From DATNFP01 sp035606335 (lineage in GTDB: Bacteria; Bacteroidota; Bacteroidia; Chitinophagales; Chitinophagaceae): 31,153 bases of DNA. Of this stretch, positions 14,349-22,602 are shown in pieces. Both the position numbers and the translations under genes were made by a program. Positions within the stretch are counted from its first letter, which is position 1, and each line of letters begins with the position of its first letter. The DNA lies in assembly GCA_035606335.1 (NCBI GenBank), contig DATNFP010000089.1, forward strand, positions 1-31,153, given 5' to 3'. Below the pieces are notes generated by a model that saw nothing but the letters and a program-made list of their open reading frames with translations, did not search any database and was not told the origin of the DNA.

Positions 14349-15722
14349 ATGCAAGCCTGGAACGATTATCTGTCCCAAAACAAACAACGCTTTCTCGATG
14401 AGCTGCTGGCTCTGCTTCGCATACCATCTGTAAGTGCCGACAGTGCGTATAAAGATGATGTAAAACGCTGCGCCGAAGCAGTAAAGGAAAATATGCTTAA
14501 AGCCGGCGCTGATAAAGCTGAAGTGCTGCCTACAGGAGGGCATCCTATAGTATATGGTGAAAAAATTGTAAATCCGTCTTTACCAACAATACTTGTATAT
14601 GGTCACTACGACGTGCAGCCACCTGATCCACTTGAATTGTGGCACAGCGGCCCATTTGAGCCTGTAATAAAAGATGAAAAAATCTACGCAAGAGGGGCAT
14701 GTGATGACAAAGGACAGATGTTCATGCACATAAAGGCATTGGAAGTAATGGCAAAAACCAATTCTCTACCATGCAATGTAAAAATAATGATAGAGGGAGA
14801 GGAAGAAGTAGGTTCCGCTAATCTTGGCAAATTCCTCGAGGACAATAAAGAAAGATTAAAAGCAGATATCGTCTTGGTTTCAGATACATCAATGATCAGT
14901 ATGGAACATCCGTCTATAGAGAGTGGCTTGCGTGGCCTCACTTATATGGAAGTAGAGGTTGTAGGCCCTAATCGTGACCTGCATAGTGGTGTTTATGGTG
15001 GTGCAGTAGCTAATCCCGTAAATATTCTCTGCAAAATGATCGCTTCATTGCACGATGAAAATAATCACATTACTATCCCCGGGTTTTATGATAAAGTTCA
15101 GGATCTTACTGATGCTGAGCGCAAAGCACTAAATGAAGCGCCCTTCAATCTTGACGAATACAAAAAAGATCTGGGTGTAAAAGAAGTTTGGGGCGAAAAA
15201 GGATATACAACTCTTGAACGTACCGGCATTCGCCCGACATTGGACGTTAATGGTATATGGGGTGGTTATACTGGTGAAGGAGCTAAAACTGTTTTACCCT
15301 CAAAAGCAAACGCAAAAATTTCAATGCGCCTGGTACCAGGTCAGAAATCAGATGACATTGCCGATCTGTTCAAAAAACATTTTGAAAGTATTGCACCTGC
15401 TTATGTAACAGTAAAGGTTACTAAACATCATGGTGGCGAAGCAGTGGTGACTCCTACAGATTCTCCCGCATATCAGGCTGCTGCAAAAGCAATTAAAACT
15501 ACTTTTGGAAAAGATCCGATACCTACCCGTGGTGGTGGCAGTATACCCATAGTAGCACTGTTTGAAAGTGTTCTCGGGCTAAAAACCGTTTTATTAGGAT
15601 TTGGGTTGGATAATGACAATATTCACTCACCCAATGAAAAATATGACATCTTCAATTATTTCAAAGGAATAGAAACAATACCTTATTTCCATAAATATTT
15701 TGCGGAAATAGGCAAGAAATAA
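14349..15722 (+). CDS. M20 family metallopeptidase (dipeptidase type)
   Basis: 457 residues, cytoplasmic, no signal peptide. The di-zinc site of the M20 family is visible: His-86 and Asp-88 in VYGHYDVQP, the bridging Asp-119 in ARGACDDKGQ, and the catalytic/ligand glutamates 151-152 in MIEGEEEVGSANL. Late His in DNIHSPNE completes it. The insert domain contains DLHSGVYGGAVANP, typical of the dimerising lid. Closest in pattern to the CNDP-like dipeptidases rather than to ArgE or DapE. The exact peptide substrate is not readable. It has its own promoter and a terminator at 15747-15770. Confidence 0.9.
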   Translation: MQAWNDYLSQNKQRFLDELLALLRIPSVSADSAYKDDVKRCAEAVKENMLKAGADKAEVLPTGGHPIVYGEKIVNPSLPTILVYGHYDVQPPDPLELWHSGPFEPVIKDEKIYARGACDDKGQMFMHIKALEVMAKTNSLPCNVKIMIEGEEEVGSANLGKFLEDNKERLKADIVLVSDTSMISMEHPSIESGLRGLTYMEVEVVGPNRDLHSGVYGGAVANPVNILCKMIASLHDENNHITIPGFYDKVQDLTDAERKALNEAPFNLDEYKKDLGVKEVWGEKGYTTLERTGIRPTLDVNGIWGGYTGEGAKTVLPSKANAKISMRLVPGQKSDDIADLFKKHFESIAPAYVTVKVTKHHGGEAVVTPTDSPAYQAAAKAIKTTFGKDPIPTRGGGSIPIVALFESVLGLKTVLLGFGLDNDNIHSPNEKYDIFNYFKGIETIPYFHKYFAEIGKK

Positions 15723-15746
15723 CAGAAAGGATTGATTTTTATCATG

Positions 15747-15770
15747 AAGGGGCAATAACGCCCCTTTTTT
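15747..15770 (+). terminator. Intrinsic terminator after the M20 peptidase
   Basis: AAGGGGC (15747-15753) pairs with GCCCCTT (15760-15766) over a 6-base loop and runs into six T (15765-15770). Confidence 0.9.
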
Positions 15771-15827
15771 ATTGATAATTATTTCTTTTAACTTAAAAAA
15801 CTGATATTAATTTTTCAGTCAACTTTT

Positions 15828-15835
15828 TAACTTTG
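15828..15835 (+). promoter_or_regulatory. -7 box directly in front of cmk
   Basis: TAACTTTG fits TAnnTTTG and ends four bases before the cmk ATG at 15840, so transcription should begin at or next to the start codon. No TTG -33 is evident. Confidence 0.5.
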
Positions 15836-15839
15836 TAGC

Positions 15840-16532
15840 ATGTCCGGTCAAAAGATAATTGTTGCAATTGATGGTTATTCCTCCTGCGGCAAAAGCACGT
15901 TAGCACGTCAGCTTGCAGCAGAGCTTGGATATAATTATATTGATAGTGGTGCCATGTACCGGGCAATAACTTTATACTTTATCCGCAACAATGTAGATAT
16001 AAAAAAACCGGATGAAATTTTGAATGCACTCGTCAATATTCACCTCTCATTCGTTTTTAATGATGCAACAAAGCAATCTGAAATAAACCTCAACGACGAA
16101 AATGTAGAGATCTATATACGCGAAATGCTTGTCTCTGAAAAGGTAAGTGAAGTTGCAGCAATTCGTGAAGTTCGTTCATTTGCTGTGGGGCAGCAAAAAA
16201 AGATGGGCAGAAAAAAGGGAATTGTAATGGATGGGCGTGACATAGGAACTGTTGTTTTTCCCGATGCTGAGCTTAAAATATTTATGACAGCTGACCCAGA
16301 GATACGCGTTATGCGCCGGTTTGAGGAACTCGCCGCCACAAATCCCAATATAGGCCTTGACGAGGTAAGACACAACCTGGAATTACGCGACTACCTTGAT
16401 ACTAACAGAGCTGAAAGCCCATTACGTAAAGCTGAAGACGCCATAGTGCTTGATAATAGTAACCTGACACGGGAGGAACAGCTTGAACAGGTACTGGATT
16501 GGGTGAAGGAACGAGTCACAGTTTTAAGCTAA
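15840..16532 (+). CDS. cmk: Cytidylate kinase
   Basis: 230 residues. Phosphorylates CMP and dCMP with ATP. The P-loop GYSSCGKST is at residues 12-20, followed by YIDSGAMYRAIT, the NMP-binding insert, VMDGRDIGTVVFPDAELKIFMTA at about 130-150, and a lid region with RRFEEL. Length is normal. The start is fixed by the conserved IIVAIDGYSSCGKST N-terminus, yet the promoter box ends only four bases upstream, implying a leaderless or nearly leaderless mRNA. The PolX-like gene begins 43 bases after the stop, probably on the same transcript. Confidence 0.97.
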   Translation: MSGQKIIVAIDGYSSCGKSTLARQLAAELGYNYIDSGAMYRAITLYFIRNNVDIKKPDEILNALVNIHLSFVFNDATKQSEINLNDENVEIYIREMLVSEKVSEVAAIREVRSFAVGQQKKMGRKKGIVMDGRDIGTVVFPDAELKIFMTADPEIRVMRRFEELAATNPNIGLDEVRHNLELRDYLDTNRAESPLRKAEDAIVLDNSNLTREEQLEQVLDWVKERVTVLS

Positions 16533-16574
16533 TAATCCATATCTTTCTTTACTTTTTACCTTTCCATTCATCAT

Positions 16575-18260
16575 ATGACAAATAGTGAAATTGCAGACTA
16601 CTTTTCTTTGCTATCCAAATTAATGGATATACACGGAGAAAATTCCTTTAAATCAAAATCATACAGTATCACAGCCTTCAATATCGAAAATCTGCCAGTC
16701 GAAATAGAAACGATGAGCGATGCTGAATTGTTTAGTGTAAAGGGGATTGGCGATGCAACAGGACAGAAAATAAAAGAGATCATACAGACGGGCAAGCTTT
16801 CGCTATTAGAAAAATTACTTGCAACTACCCCTCCCGGCATATTAGAGATGCTCCAGATAAAGGGATTAGGGCCTAAAAAAATTGCAGTAGTATGGAAAGA
16901 ATTAGGCATTGAATCTTTAGGAGAGCTTGAATACGCCTGCAATGAGAACAGGTTGGCATCTTTAAAAGGGTTCGGTCAAAAAACACAGGAAAGCATCAGT
17001 AAAAGTATTGCGTACTATCGTCAGAATCAGGGCTATCACTTATGGGCCGAAGTTGAGTCTTTTGCTATTGGTTTGCAACAACAATTAGCAAAGACATTTC
17101 CTAAAAATCAGTTTGCTCTTACTTCCGATATCCGCAGACAAAGTGAAACAGTGGAGTTTGTAGAAATTGTAACCGATCTTGAAAAAGAAGATGTTGTAAA
17201 ACAATTTGAAAATATACCAGATATAAAAGTATCGGCGGAACCTGATAATATTCTTACTATAAGAATGCCACAACAACCTACTATTAAATTTCATTTCGCA
17301 AACTCTTCAACTTTTTATCACAAATTATTTCTCACAACCGGCAGCAGTGAATTTATAGAAGCATTTATTGAAAAATATAAGTTGCCTGCTGAACCCGCAA
17401 ATGAAGAAATAATATTTACCAACAATAATTTAGCATACATACCACCTTTTATACGGGAAACAAAAAGCATCCTGGAGATAGACGCGAAACATCAATTTGA
17501 AGAAATAATTACTCCAAAAGATATTAAAGGTATCATCCACTCCCATTCTAAATGGAGCGATGGATTGCAAACTATTGAGCAAATGGCCAAGGCAGCCCAG
17601 GAACAGGGCTTTGAATATCTTGCCATTAGCGATCACTCCCAATCAGCATTTTACGCCAATGGCCTTACCCCGGAGCGCATTGCCCAACAGCATCAGGAAG
17701 TAGATGCATTAAACGTAAAGCTTGCCCCATTCAGGATATTTAAGAGTATTGAATCGGATATTTTAAACGATGGCAATCTGGATTATAATAATAATGTGCT
17801 TGCTACTTTCGATCTGGTTATTGCTTCAGTACACAGCAATCTGAAAATGACTGAAGAAAAAGCTATGGAGAGATTATTGAAAGCGATAACTAATCCCTAC
17901 ACTACCATCCTGGGACATATGACCGGCCGTAAGCTCTTAGCAAGAGAGGGCTTTCCAGTGGATCATAAAAAAGTTATAGATGCCTGCGCTGATAATGATG
18001 TGGTAATTGAAATAAATGCCAATCCCCGTCGACTGGATATGGAATGGAAATGGATTGAATATGCAATAAAGAGGGGAGTATTACTTTCTATCGACCCGGA
18101 CGCTCACTCTACAGGTGGCTTTAATGATATATATTATGGGGTGAAAGCTGCCCAGAAAGGTGGGCTTACTGCTGCAAAGAACTTAAGTAGTTTTTCTCTG
18201 AAAGAGTTTGAATCATTTTTAGAACGGTATAATAAGAAAAGATCAAAAGCAGCTCTTTAG
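16575..18260 (+). CDS. PolX-like protein: helix-hairpin-helix, inactive polymerase-X domain, PHP phosphoesterase
   Basis: 561 residues with the architecture of bacterial PolX. The N-terminal helix-hairpin-helix region has SVKGIGDATGQKI at 54-66, IKGLGPKKIA at 95-104 and LKGFGQKTQESI at 130-141. The pol-beta palm lies at about 155-310 and the PHP domain at about 315-550. The palm motif normally GSxRR...GDID reads SDIRRQSETVEFVE at 184-197, so both catalytic aspartates and the GS motif are lost. The PHP metal-site residues look intact: HSHSKWSDG 322-330, SDHS 352-355, ESDILNDG 393-400, SVHSN 418-422, LGHMTGR 446-452, EINANPRRLD 479-488 and DPDAHS 507-512. I infer a DNA-binding PHP nuclease or phosphoesterase without polymerase activity, probably in base repair. 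Confidence 0.88.
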   Translation: MTNSEIADYFSLLSKLMDIHGENSFKSKSYSITAFNIENLPVEIETMSDAELFSVKGIGDATGQKIKEIIQTGKLSLLEKLLATTPPGILEMLQIKGLGPKKIAVVWKELGIESLGELEYACNENRLASLKGFGQKTQESISKSIAYYRQNQGYHLWAEVESFAIGLQQQLAKTFPKNQFALTSDIRRQSETVEFVEIVTDLEKEDVVKQFENIPDIKVSAEPDNILTIRMPQQPTIKFHFANSSTFYHKLFLTTGSSEFIEAFIEKYKLPAEPANEEIIFTNNNLAYIPPFIRETKSILEIDAKHQFEEIITPKDIKGIIHSHSKWSDGLQTIEQMAKAAQEQGFEYLAISDHSQSAFYANGLTPERIAQQHQEVDALNVKLAPFRIFKSIESDILNDGNLDYNNNVLATFDLVIASVHSNLKMTEEKAMERLLKAITNPYTTILGHMTGRKLLAREGFPVDHKKVIDACADNDVVIEINANPRRLDMEWKWIEYAIKRGVLLSIDPDAHSTGGFNDIYYGVKAAQKGGLTAAKNLSSFSLKEFESFLERYNKKRSKAAL

Positions 18261-18269
18261 TTTTTAATG

Positions 18270-18359
18270 TTAGCAGAATATAGTTAAACACACAGGGATT
18301 AAAGCAATAACTGTTGATACTATCAGGACTACTTTCTTTTGCATTTTGTTCTTTTTCAT
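18270..18359 (-). CDS. Putative 29-residue small membrane peptide
   Basis: A short frame on the minus strand starting MKKNKMQKKVVLIVSTVIAL and ending IPVCLTIFC. Five lysines in the first nine residues are followed by about 20 hydrophobic ones, the layout of a single-pass membrane peptide with a cytoplasmic N-terminus, or of a bare signal peptide. A well-spaced promoter precedes it (18400-18430), giving a leader of about 35 bases. It ends 9 bases beyond the stop of the convergent PolX-like gene and has no visible terminator. It could also be the remnant of a longer secreted-protein gene. The coding claim rests on promoter plus composition. Confidence 0.45.
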   Translation of the reverse strand: MKKNKMQKKVVLIVSTVIALIPVCLTIFC

Positions 18360-18399
18360 AAATTCTCGTTTTATTTGTTTTCTCGTTTGATTGACGATA

Positions 18400-18430
18400 C
18401 AAAGATGCGGCGTCCCATCACTTCTTCAAA
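18400..18430 (-). promoter_or_regulatory. Near-consensus Bacteroidota promoter
   Basis: On the minus strand TTTG (18427-18430) is followed by exactly 19 bases and then CATCTTTG (18400-18407). The consensus is TTTG-N19-TAnnTTTG, so only the first T of the -7 box differs. It points to the 29-residue peptide frame and away from the thiolase. Confidence 0.6.
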
Positions 18431-18495
18431 GCAATATGTCATGCTTAACGTCGATTTTGCAACTGAGTAACAAGCCGTTAAGAAATCAGCATAAT

Positions 18496-18526
18496 AAAAA
18501 GGAGGGGCAAAAAGCCCCTCCTTTTT
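18496..18526. terminator. Bidirectional terminator between the PolX-like gene and the thiolase
   Basis: A perfect 13-base stem: AAAAAGGAGGGGC (18496-18508) with GCCCCTCCTTTTT (18514-18526), 5-base loop. T-runs on both strands make it work for the plus-strand PolX-like unit and, in reverse, for the thiolase gene ending at 18547. Confidence 0.92.
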
Positions 18527-18546
18527 ATATAAAATAAGCTCTGGAA

Positions 18547-19725
18547 CTACATTCTTTCTATTACAACCGCACTCGCTCCACCGCCGCCATTACAAATACC
18601 GGCAGCGCCATATTTAGCATTATTCTGTTTTAATACATTGATCAATGTTACCAAAATGCGGGCACCACTAGCCCCTAATGGATGACCTAATGATACTGCT
18701 CCGCCATTCACGTTCACTTTTTCAGGCTTCAGGTGCATTTTCTGGGTATTTACAACACCTACAACACTGAAAGCTTCATTTAACTCAAAGTACTCAATGT
18801 CTTCCATTTTTAAACCGGCTTTAGTAACAGCTTTAGGAACCGCAATGGATGGTGTAGTTGTAAACCATTCAGGCGCTTGCTCAGCATCTGCGTATCCCTT
18901 TATTTTTGCCATGGGTTTTAATCCTAATGCCTCTGCTTTTTCTTTACTCATTAATACCACTGCGGCAGCGCCATCATTCATAGTGCTAGCGTTAGCTGCA
19001 GTCACAGAACCATCTTTTTGGAAAGCTGATTTCAATTCAGGTATTTTCTCAAATTTCACATTCCAAGGCTCTTCATCTTTATTAAAAAGCTTTGGGTCTC
19101 CTTTCTTTTGTGGGATCTCTACTGGGATTATTTCATTTTCAAAACGGCCTTCATTTATAGATGCCTGGCTGCGCTTATAACTCTGTATAGCAAATTCATC
19201 CTGTTCTCCTCTGCTGATGTTGCATTCTTTGGCACAAAGTTCCGCAGCATTACCCATGGCATAATTATGATACACATCGGTTAAGCCGTCTTTTGCCAAA
19301 CCGTCTATTAGTGTCACATTTCCATATTTATTTCCCCAACGTACATTTTCATTGTAAAATGGCACATTGCTCATACTTTCCATACCACCCGCAACTATTA
19401 CATCAGCATCTCCCAGCATAATAGATTGCGCGCCTTGCATGATTGCTTTCATACCGCTCGCACAAACTTTATTTACAGTAGTGCAAGGCACATTATCAGG
19501 AACACCGGCAAATCGCGCGGCCTGACGTGCTGGAGCTTGACCAAGGTTAGCCTGCATTACACAGCCCATTAAAACTTCGTTCACTTCACTTGGATCTACA
19601 CCCGCTTTTTCAAGTGCACCTTTTATTGCTATTGCACCTAGCTTTGTTGCAGAGAGATCTTTTAATGATCCGCCCCAACTGCCAATAGGCGTTCGTACAG
19701 CGGATATGATATATACTTCTTTCAT
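18547..19725 (-). CDS. Thiolase (acetyl-CoA C-acyltransferase type)
   Basis: 392 residues from the ATG at 19725. The catalytic residues of thiolase II are present: nucleophile Cys-88 in NKVCASGMKA, His-348 in LGHPLGASGARI and Cys-378 in ICNGGGGASA, plus NEAFSVV near 316. It either condenses two acetyl-CoA or cleaves 3-ketoacyl-CoA; the sequence resembles AtoB/PhaA-like enzymes but the direction cannot be read. The frame is open back to 19779. However, the added 18 residues (MDCPLFCVHLAVLKFFSF) precede the conserved MKEVYIISAVRTPIG and would start upstream of the -7 box at 19750-19757, so 19725 is preferred. Confidence 0.95.
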   Translation of the reverse strand: MKEVYIISAVRTPIGSWGGSLKDLSATKLGAIAIKGALEKAGVDPSEVNEVLMGCVMQANLGQAPARQAARFAGVPDNVPCTTVNKVCASGMKAIMQGAQSIMLGDADVIVAGGMESMSNVPFYNENVRWGNKYGNVTLIDGLAKDGLTDVYHNYAMGNAAELCAKECNISRGEQDEFAIQSYKRSQASINEGRFENEIIPVEIPQKKGDPKLFNKDEEPWNVKFEKIPELKSAFQKDGSVTAANASTMNDGAAAVVLMSKEKAEALGLKPMAKIKGYADAEQAPEWFTTTPSIAVPKAVTKAGLKMEDIEYFELNEAFSVVGVVNTQKMHLKPEKVNVNGGAVSLGHPLGASGARILVTLINVLKQNNAKYGAAGICNGGGGASAVVIERM

Positions 19726-19749
19726 AAAAGAGAAAAATTTTAAGACCGC

Positions 19750-19757
19750 CAAATGTA
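19750..19757 (-). promoter_or_regulatory. Probable -7 box for the thiolase gene
   Basis: The minus strand reads TACATTTG, fitting TAnnTTTG, 25 bases before the preferred ATG at 19725. It decides the start codon, because the longer frame would begin before this promoter. Confidence 0.55.
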
Positions 19758-19919
19758 CACAAAAAAGCGGGCAGTCCACCTTAGATATAGTGTACTCCTA
19801 TATATACATAACTTACACTCATACTTATTGCATTAGTTCAATTGTGATTAATAACTCATAAAATAATTGTCTATACATTGTCATAATAGAACGATTACTG
19901 TTAAGCCGGCGTTAAATAG

Positions 19920-19952
19920 CGAGCTGCCTTTTTCATAAAAACGAGCTGCCTT
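19920..19952 (+). repeat. Paired 11-bp direct repeats in front of an L,D-transpeptidase promoter
   Basis: CGAGCTGCCTT occurs exactly at 19920-19930 and 19942-19952, a 22-base period, that is, about two helical turns. The second copy ends three bases before the -7 box, overlapping the -33 region, as expected for a regulator site. Confidence 0.5.
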
Positions 19953-19954
19953 AT

Positions 19955-19962
19955 TATCTTTG
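19955..19962 (+). promoter_or_regulatory. Probable -7 box for the YkuD_2-type L,D-transpeptidase
   Basis: TATCTTTG fits TAnnTTTG, 40 bases before the ATG at 20002. There is no TTG -33; the direct repeats at 19920-19952 occupy that region. Confidence 0.55.
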
Positions 19963-20001
19963 GTTATACTCAAATCCATATAACATTTTAATTAAAGGTC
20001 A

Positions 20002-20850
20002 ATGAAGAAATTGCTTTTGTGTGCAGCCGTGTACCTTGTTACGGCCTTTTCATTTAAATCTGTTAGTGCAAATGAAGTTAATTCCAGTGCTGTTGTCAGT
20101 CAAATGGCTATTGAAAATTATATTTCAGGCATCTACAATCAAATAGACTTCTGCCATTGCTCTCGTTTACCTTTTGCAGTTTTTGAAAAAGCATACCGTG
20201 GTTACTTAAATCTTCGTAATGCGGGAAAATTAAACACAGACAAAGACATTCTAACCATATGCGATTTTACTTTATCATCAACCCAAAATCGTATTTGGGT
20301 AATTGATCTTCGCCAAAAAAAGGTGATATTTAATACCTATGTAGCTCACGGACAAGGTTCAGGTGATGAATATGCCACTTCCTTTTCTAATGATGAGAAT
20401 TCACATAAAAGTAGCCTTGGATTTTATGTAACTTCAAATACTTATATAGGAGAACATGGTACATCCCTGCACCTTAACGGTATGGATATGGGGTTCAATG
20501 ATGCCGCATACGACCGTGGTATTGTAGTGCATGGTGCAGATTACGTTTGCAGTAAATTCATAGATTATAATCAACGCCTTGGGCGCAGTTGGGGATGCCC
20601 TGCGGTACCTTCCAAAATTTCAGATGCTTTGATTGAAACAATTAAAGATGGCACTTGCCTTTTCATATATTATCCTCAAAAAAGTTATATGAAAGACGCT
20701 TACTGGGTAAACAAAAAAATAGACCATCTTCCGATGGACATGACTACTTCCGATTTTATGCCACTTGCATCCGCGCGTAAAAAAGTAGAAAAAATTGAGT
20801 ACGTTTCTCCTAATGGCTCTGTTGATAGTGTTAAAACAATACAACCTTAG
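20002..20850 (+). CDS. Murein L,D-transpeptidase catalytic domain family protein (YkuD_2 type)
   Basis: 282 residues with signal peptide MKKLLLCAAVYLVTAFSFKSVSA. The mature part matches the short Bacteroidota/Proteobacteria YkuD_2 family: AHGQGSGDEYATSFSN at 115-130, SSLGFYVTSNTYIGEHG, LNGMDMGFNDAAYDRGIVVHGADYV with His-177, and RSWGCPAVP with the nucleophile Cys-199. It probably acts on peptidoglycan stem peptides in the periplasm. It converges on another L,D-transpeptidase gene. The two stop codons overlap in the four bases 20847-20850, leaving no room for a terminator between them. Confidence 0.92.
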   Translation: MKKLLLCAAVYLVTAFSFKSVSANEVNSSAVVSQMAIENYISGIYNQIDFCHCSRLPFAVFEKAYRGYLNLRNAGKLNTDKDILTICDFTLSSTQNRIWVIDLRQKKVIFNTYVAHGQGSGDEYATSFSNDENSHKSSLGFYVTSNTYIGEHGTSLHLNGMDMGFNDAAYDRGIVVHGADYVCSKFIDYNQRLGRSWGCPAVPSKISDALIETIKDGTCLFIYYPQKSYMKDAYWVNKKIDHLPMDMTTSDFMPLASARKKVEKIEYVSPNGSVDSVKTIQP

Positions 20851-22526
20851 TTTAGCATAGATATAAGGACACTGTCCCTGTTGTAAATATCCCGTACAAA
20901 CCGCACGTGGTTACCTGTGGTGTCTTCAAACGCCGTCAGGTAAGTAATATGTACTGGTATTTTTGTTTTTAATACTTCCCACCTGGATTTATGGGTTTGA
21001 ATCATTGAATCAAGTTTGCCTTGATCGAATTTCATCTTTTCAAAGTCGGATAATATATACAAAGCCATCTCCTGTGGCTGCTGCACTCTTATACATCCTG
21101 AACTTAAAAAACGATTGCGCCTTACAAAATCATCTCTGTGAGGTGTATCATGCAGATATATATCCCATGGGTTAGGTAAGTTAAACTTCACATAGCCCAG
21201 TGCATTTTCATCTCCTGGCGCTTGCTTATAAACAAATCTTTTATAGTTAGTAGCAGTGATCTCAGAAGCATCTATTTCATGTCCACTATGATCGTATGCT
21301 ACTAACCCTTTTTTGTGAAGGTATTTTTTGCTTTTTGCCAGGCCTGGCAAAACATCCTTTTTAAGGATGGTTGGTGGTACACCCCACGACGGATTGATAA
21401 TAATATTAGCCATATCCGCACTTAGGCTCGGCGTTTGTCTTGAAACCTTCCCTACCACTACTCGCATGTGCATTACAAGGTTGCCCTCTCTTTTGAAAAA
21501 CAGCTCCATCAAAGGTACATCTACCCAAATATAAGTATTCCCCATTTCACGCGGCATCCAGCGCAAACGCTCCATATTAGCTTTAAGAGATGTGGCAAAT
21601 TGGGCAGGCTGGGCAGAAAGACGTGCTATAGTAAAACTATCAAGTCTTCCGGATACTTTTATATTCATATAATCCTGGTAAGTCATTACCATTTGAGCAA
21701 ACTCGCTCACAGAGTCATTAGGCTCTGAAGAAGCCCAGGGCATTTCCGCTTTGATAACATCAGTAATTATATTCCGGCTAGCACTATCAGGGTGTGTAAT
21801 TCTTTTTATGCCCTGTATTCTATCTATGAGTGATATTAGCTGTTCGTTTTTTTGCAATGAATCATAACGTTTATATTCATCACGGAACATTTTATATAAA
21901 GGGATAAGACTTCTATAATCATTTAAAGAAACATATTTATCATCACTGCCTAATGATAAAAGGGCATGAGGCCCATCCCATGATGTATCATTTTTTTGAA
22001 ACCAAAGCGTATCTGCTTTTTTAGGATTAACTGCTCCCATCAATAAATCTCTGGCTACATTTAGATAGCTAATTGTAAGGCTGGTATCAAAAGTTATTAC
22101 GGTATTAATATCAGGATGCTTATCATCATGAAGTTGTGCCTGCATTTTTTTTAAACCTGAAAGATGATAATGCTCAGGATCCAATCCATCCCAGCGAACA
22201 TCTTCCAATTCTTTAAGAAAAGTCGCTGCAGCATCTCTAACGCCATCATTTGTTACCCATACAGGCTTATACTGGTTTTGCTGATACATGTGCATCATAT
22301 AGTCAGCAATAGATTGATCCTTATGATTAGAAGTATCCCATTTTTTAAAAACAGATTGCAACTGGCTCGAAAACGCATCCTTATCTACAAATCCCGAAGA
22401 AGAAAATAATTTTATTCCGCTACCTTTTTGCTGGCCGGAATTACATGATTCTAATAAGAAAAAGCAGGATAAGATTAATATAATTACATACACACGCTTT
22501 CGTCCATATCCAACTGTTATGCTCAT
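20847..22526 (-). CDS. YcbB/LdtD-like L,D-transpeptidase, probable lipoprotein
   Basis: 559 residues. The N-terminus has a basic start, a hydrophobic stretch (VYVIILILSCFFLL) and a lipobox-like LESC with Cys-28, so export as a lipoprotein is likely. The large N-terminal scaffold (about 50-265) resembles YcbB. A degenerate peptidoglycan-binding segment follows at about 280-315, continuing into NMERLRWMP (317-325). The catalytic YkuD domain at about 333-500 carries HDTPHR with His-459 and SSGCIRV with the nucleophile Cys-478. It should form 3-3 cross-links or attach proteins to murein. No clean TAnnTTTG box is seen upstream; the nearest candidate has one base too many (TAGTTTTTG). Confidence 0.92.
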   Translation of the reverse strand: MSITVGYGRKRVYVIILILSCFFLLESCNSGQQKGSGIKLFSSSGFVDKDAFSSQLQSVFKKWDTSNHKDQSIADYMMHMYQQNQYKPVWVTNDGVRDAAATFLKELEDVRWDGLDPEHYHLSGLKKMQAQLHDDKHPDINTVITFDTSLTISYLNVARDLLMGAVNPKKADTLWFQKNDTSWDGPHALLSLGSDDKYVSLNDYRSLIPLYKMFRDEYKRYDSLQKNEQLISLIDRIQGIKRITHPDSASRNIITDVIKAEMPWASSEPNDSVSEFAQMVMTYQDYMNIKVSGRLDSFTIARLSAQPAQFATSLKANMERLRWMPREMGNTYIWVDVPLMELFFKREGNLVMHMRVVVGKVSRQTPSLSADMANIIINPSWGVPPTILKKDVLPGLAKSKKYLHKKGLVAYDHSGHEIDASEITATNYKRFVYKQAPGDENALGYVKFNLPNPWDIYLHDTPHRDDFVRRNRFLSSGCIRVQQPQEMALYILSDFEKMKFDQGKLDSMIQTHKSRWEVLKTKIPVHITYLTAFEDTTGNHVRFVRDIYNRDSVLISMLN

Positions 22527-22602
22527 AAAACGTTCTGAATTTTCCTACAACGTTAGAGCATTGCAAAAACTATTCCAAACCCGAATGTTAGGGATTTCTT
22601 TA

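Noticed and set aside
19726..19779. Longer N-terminus of the thiolase
   Set aside because: The extra 18 residues precede the conserved thiolase start and would begin upstream of the -7 box at 19750-19757.
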